DNA from: Ruminococcus flavefaciens ND2009
GTDB lineage: Bacteria; Bacillota; Clostridia; Oscillospirales; Ruminococcaceae
Length of the DNA: 64,000 nt
Direction: 5' to 3'
Assembly: GCF_000621785.1 (NCBI RefSeq)
Contig: NZ_KK211349.1
Location: forward strand, 120,798-184,797
Below, piece after piece: positions 62,468 through 64,000 of the stretch (position 1 is its first letter; each line of letters begins with the position of its first letter). A program made the position numbers and the translations under genes. The notes under the pieces were generated by a model that searched no databases, was not told where the DNA came from, and was given only the letters and a program-made list of their open reading frames with translations.

Positions 62468-62505
62468 AAAAGGCGATTCCTGCACAACACAAGTATCGCC
62501 TTTGT
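62468..62505 (-). terminator. Terminator of the carB-DUF4190 operon
   Basis: AAAGGCGAT/ATCGCCTTT stem with a T run (CTTTTTGTTG) on the minus strand, beyond repeat copy B. Confidence 0.75.
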
Positions 62506-62532
62506 TCCTATTCAGTTTGATATAGTTTTTTC

Positions 62533-62637
62533 TTCGTTAAGCAACGTGAGCTTTGAGGGAGAACCCTTTTTCAAAAGGGTTTCCCTCAATATCACCCGTA
62601 AACCTTCTGTACGAGCGTCGCCTTTATGTGTCGGCTT
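62533..62637 (-). repeat. Intergenic hairpin repeat, copy B
   Basis: On the minus strand it starts AAGCCGACAC and ends CACGTTGCTTAACGAA, like 47752-47992. Its single hairpin is GAGGGA.AACCCTTTT/AAAAGGGTT.TCCCTC. It is the short form of the repeat and lies in the 3' untranslated region of the operon. Confidence 0.65.
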
Positions 62638-62641
62638 ATTG

Positions 62642-63157
62642 TCAGGATAATCTCAGGACGATTCCTAAGATCCAGTTGATTACAGATAAACCGAGGCCGA
62701 CATATCCCATTATGCAGCCTGCCTTTGCTCTGCCTCCGTTGATGGAATCCTTGGACTTGTTTCCGAGAGTGATAGCTACGATAGAAAGGGCAAGACCTGC
62801 GATGGGGATACACCAAAGTATAAGGCTGATGATACCGCATACCATTGAGGCTGTAGCCTTTCCGCTGTTGTCCTCGCCGAAGCCCTGATTTACATTGCTG
62901 TAGAAATCGGGAGCGCTGTTGTAGGGATTCTGACCATAGGGATCATTGTAGCCGTTCTGTCCGTACTGGTTATTCTGGGGAGCGCTGCCGTAGCCGCCGT
63001 TCTGACCGTATGGGGCGTTCTGCTGGGCATTGCTGTAGCCGCTGTTCTGACCGTAGGGGTCATTCTGCTGAGCATTGCTGTAGCCGCTGTTCTGTCCATA
63101 CGGGTCATTATTCTGTCCACTTAAGTTGTTGGGGTCATTGTTGTAGTTATTATCCAT
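62642..63157 (-). CDS. DUF4190-like membrane protein with Gln/Asn/Tyr/Gly repeats
   Basis: 171 residues behind AAAGGAG. The N-terminal ~90 residues are repeats of about 14 residues (DPYGQNSGYSNAQQN). Two hydrophobic segments follow (ASMVCGIISLILWCIPIAGL, then LSIVAITLG; and GYVGLGLSVINWILGIVL), as in DUF4190 proteins. Cytosolic disordered repeats plus a small membrane anchor; function unknown. It is a paralogue of the next gene. Confidence 0.75.
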   Translation of the reverse strand: MDNNYNNDPNNLSGQNNDPYGQNSGYSNAQQNDPYGQNSGYSNAQQNAPYGQNGGYGSAPQNNQYGQNGYNDPYGQNPYNSAPDFYSNVNQGFGEDNSGKATASMVCGIISLILWCIPIAGLALSIVAITLGNKSKDSINGGRAKAGCIMGYVGLGLSVINWILGIVLRLS

Positions 63158-63176
63158 AACACTAAACTCCTTTATA

Positions 63177-63827
63177 TTACTTGATTATCCCCATGATAAA
63201 GTAAATGTTGAAAATCAAGCTGCCTAAACTTGTTAAAGCCGAGAGGATGGTACCTGCTATAGCCATTCCCTTTTTGGTTCCTTTGAGCGCCTGGATACCG
63301 AATATCAGACCGGTGATGGCGAGACCAAGTCCGACGATCGGTATGCACCATAACAGGATACATACTATTCCTATCACCAGTGAGTATACAGCCTTTCCGG
63401 CGGTGTCGTCCGGAGGAGGAACAGAATAGGGATCGTTGACCTGAGTGTAGAAATTCGGTACAGGGTAGGGCTGTCCGTAGCCGTTCATGGGCTGACCGCC
63501 GTAGTTGGGACCGCCCTGCTGAGGATAGCCGCCGTTGACAGGACCGCCGTAATTGGGAGCTCCCTGCTGAGGGTAGCCGTTGTTTGCGGGAGCACCATAG
63601 GGCTGGCTGCCGTAATTGGGGCTGTCCTGCTGAGGATAGTTGCCGCTTGCCGGAGCACTGCCGTAGTCGGGAGCGCTCTGCTGATGGTCATATACTTGTG
63701 CAGCCTGAGTGTCATACTGCTCTGTGGCAGAGCCTGTGAAACTGTGGCTTCCGTACTGTGGCTCGGGAGCAGCGCCGCTGTTGGGCGCTCCCGAATAATT
63801 CTGATCGTTATTGTAATTATTGTCCAT
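63177..63827 (-). CDS. DUF4190-like membrane protein with Pro/Gly/Tyr repeats
   Basis: 216 residues. It starts 9 nt after the carB stop, so probably by coupling. Repeats (NYGGPVNGGYPQQGGP type) fill about 1-125, followed by a two-segment membrane domain (AVYSLVIGIVCILLWCIPIV, then LISLG-like second segment). It shares the CIPI.GL.L core with its paralogue downstream. Such tandem proteins occur widely in Firmicutes, but their role is not known. Confidence 0.75.
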   Translation of the reverse strand: MDNNYNNDQNYSGAPNSGAAPEPQYGSHSFTGSATEQYDTQAAQVYDHQQSAPDYGSAPASGNYPQQDSPNYGSQPYGAPANNGYPQQGAPNYGGPVNGGYPQQGGPNYGGQPMNGYGQPYPVPNFYTQVNDPYSVPPPDDTAGKAVYSLVIGIVCILLWCIPIVGLGLAITGLIFGIQALKGTKKGMAIAGTILSALTSLGSLIFNIYFIMGIIK

Positions 63828-63836
63828 TTTTGTATC

Positions 63837-64000
63837 TTACTTGATGTCAGCGTGATGAGCCTGGAGAGACTTTACGCCCAGGTGTGTGTTGTTCTTTATA
63901 GCCTTGATACCCTCTGCACTTGCCTTTGCAGCAGCCATAGTTGTCATATAGGGAACTCTGTGCTTGATAGCAGCTTTTCTGATATAGCTGTCATCGTGAG
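63837..64000 (-). CDS. carB: Carbamoyl-phosphate synthase large subunit, C-terminal end
   Basis: The last 53 codons are inside the window. KAAIKHRVPYMTTMAAAKAS, then AEGIKAI, matches the end of the allosteric (MGS-like) domain of CarB, which makes carbamoyl phosphate for arginine and pyrimidine synthesis. The 5' part is beyond the window. Confidence 0.85.
   Translation of the reverse strand, partial: HDDSYIRKAAIKHRVPYMTTMAAAKASAEGIKAIKNNTHLGVKSLQAHHADIK

Noticed and set aside
62890-63715. Tandem repeats as possible CRISPR arrays
   Set aside because: They encode Gln/Gly/Tyr/Pro repeats of two DUF4190-like proteins in frame.

Overview
The window looks like the chromosome of an anaerobic, moderate-GC Firmicute of the Ruminococcus type. 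The signs are a secreted beta-propeller protein ending in a type I dockerin (cellulosome-type module), an orphan Spo0A-type DNA-binding domain, AGGAGG-type ribosome sites throughout, and several large serine recombinases with TnpW-like partners. The assignment rests on gene content only.

Layout. 1-22.6 kb is an accretion zone of integrative elements at a tRNA-Thr(CGU) gene. The tRNA is cut in its variable region. Its 5' half is at 3-50 and its 3' half occurs twice, at 12461-12492 and 22577-22608, each just downstream of a nearly identical serine recombinase. Joining the halves restores a 76-nt tRNA, and joining the element ends gives a strongly symmetrical attP. An intact tRNA-Thr(CGU) lies 59 bp inside the left end, as if the element brings a replacement. 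Cargo includes a lipoprotein carrying a C-terminal HNH-type toxin domain with a DUF6985-like partner, a lipoprotein/two-permease/ATPase transporter, a HEPN/Toprim-like protein, DUF6076 proteins, XRE and HipA-like proteins, and a Spo0A-like effector.

22.7-41.4 kb holds a nonribosomal peptide locus. A MATE exporter (minus strand) is followed by a promoter with a structured leader. Then comes an operon: SagB-type oxidase, a seven-domain NRPS (Cy-A-T-Cy-A-T-R, both A domains reading as cysteine), methyltransferase, U32-family protein, class III aminotransferase, type II thioesterase, ABC ATPase and FtsX-type permease. A convergent Sfp-type phosphopantetheinyl transferase follows. The parts suggest a bis-thiazoline or thiazole peptide aldehyde that is aminated and exported. 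41.5-47.6 kb is a run of small metabolic genes (esterase, two flavodoxin-like proteins, VOC, DUF3795, dockerin protein, GNAT) and a macro-NADAR fusion.

48.0-52.5 kb is a third serine-recombinase element, all on the minus strand: a candidate ncRNA of about 670 nt behind a promoter containing a LexA-type box, a RepA-like ATPase, a hairpin-rich block also present in the other two elements, a TnpW-like gene and the recombinase. 52.6-62.1 kb is a defence or competition island. A tightly coupled operon encodes a dynamin-like GTPase, a HerA-like ATPase with a long Ser/Thr-rich insert, a DNA/RNA non-specific endonuclease toxin and a YezG-type immunity protein. It is flanked by an FRG-domain protein, a SLOG/DUF1273-like protein and an XRE regulator. 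This operon is the best candidate for an undescribed system. The window ends in two DUF4190-like membrane proteins downstream of the 3' end of carB.
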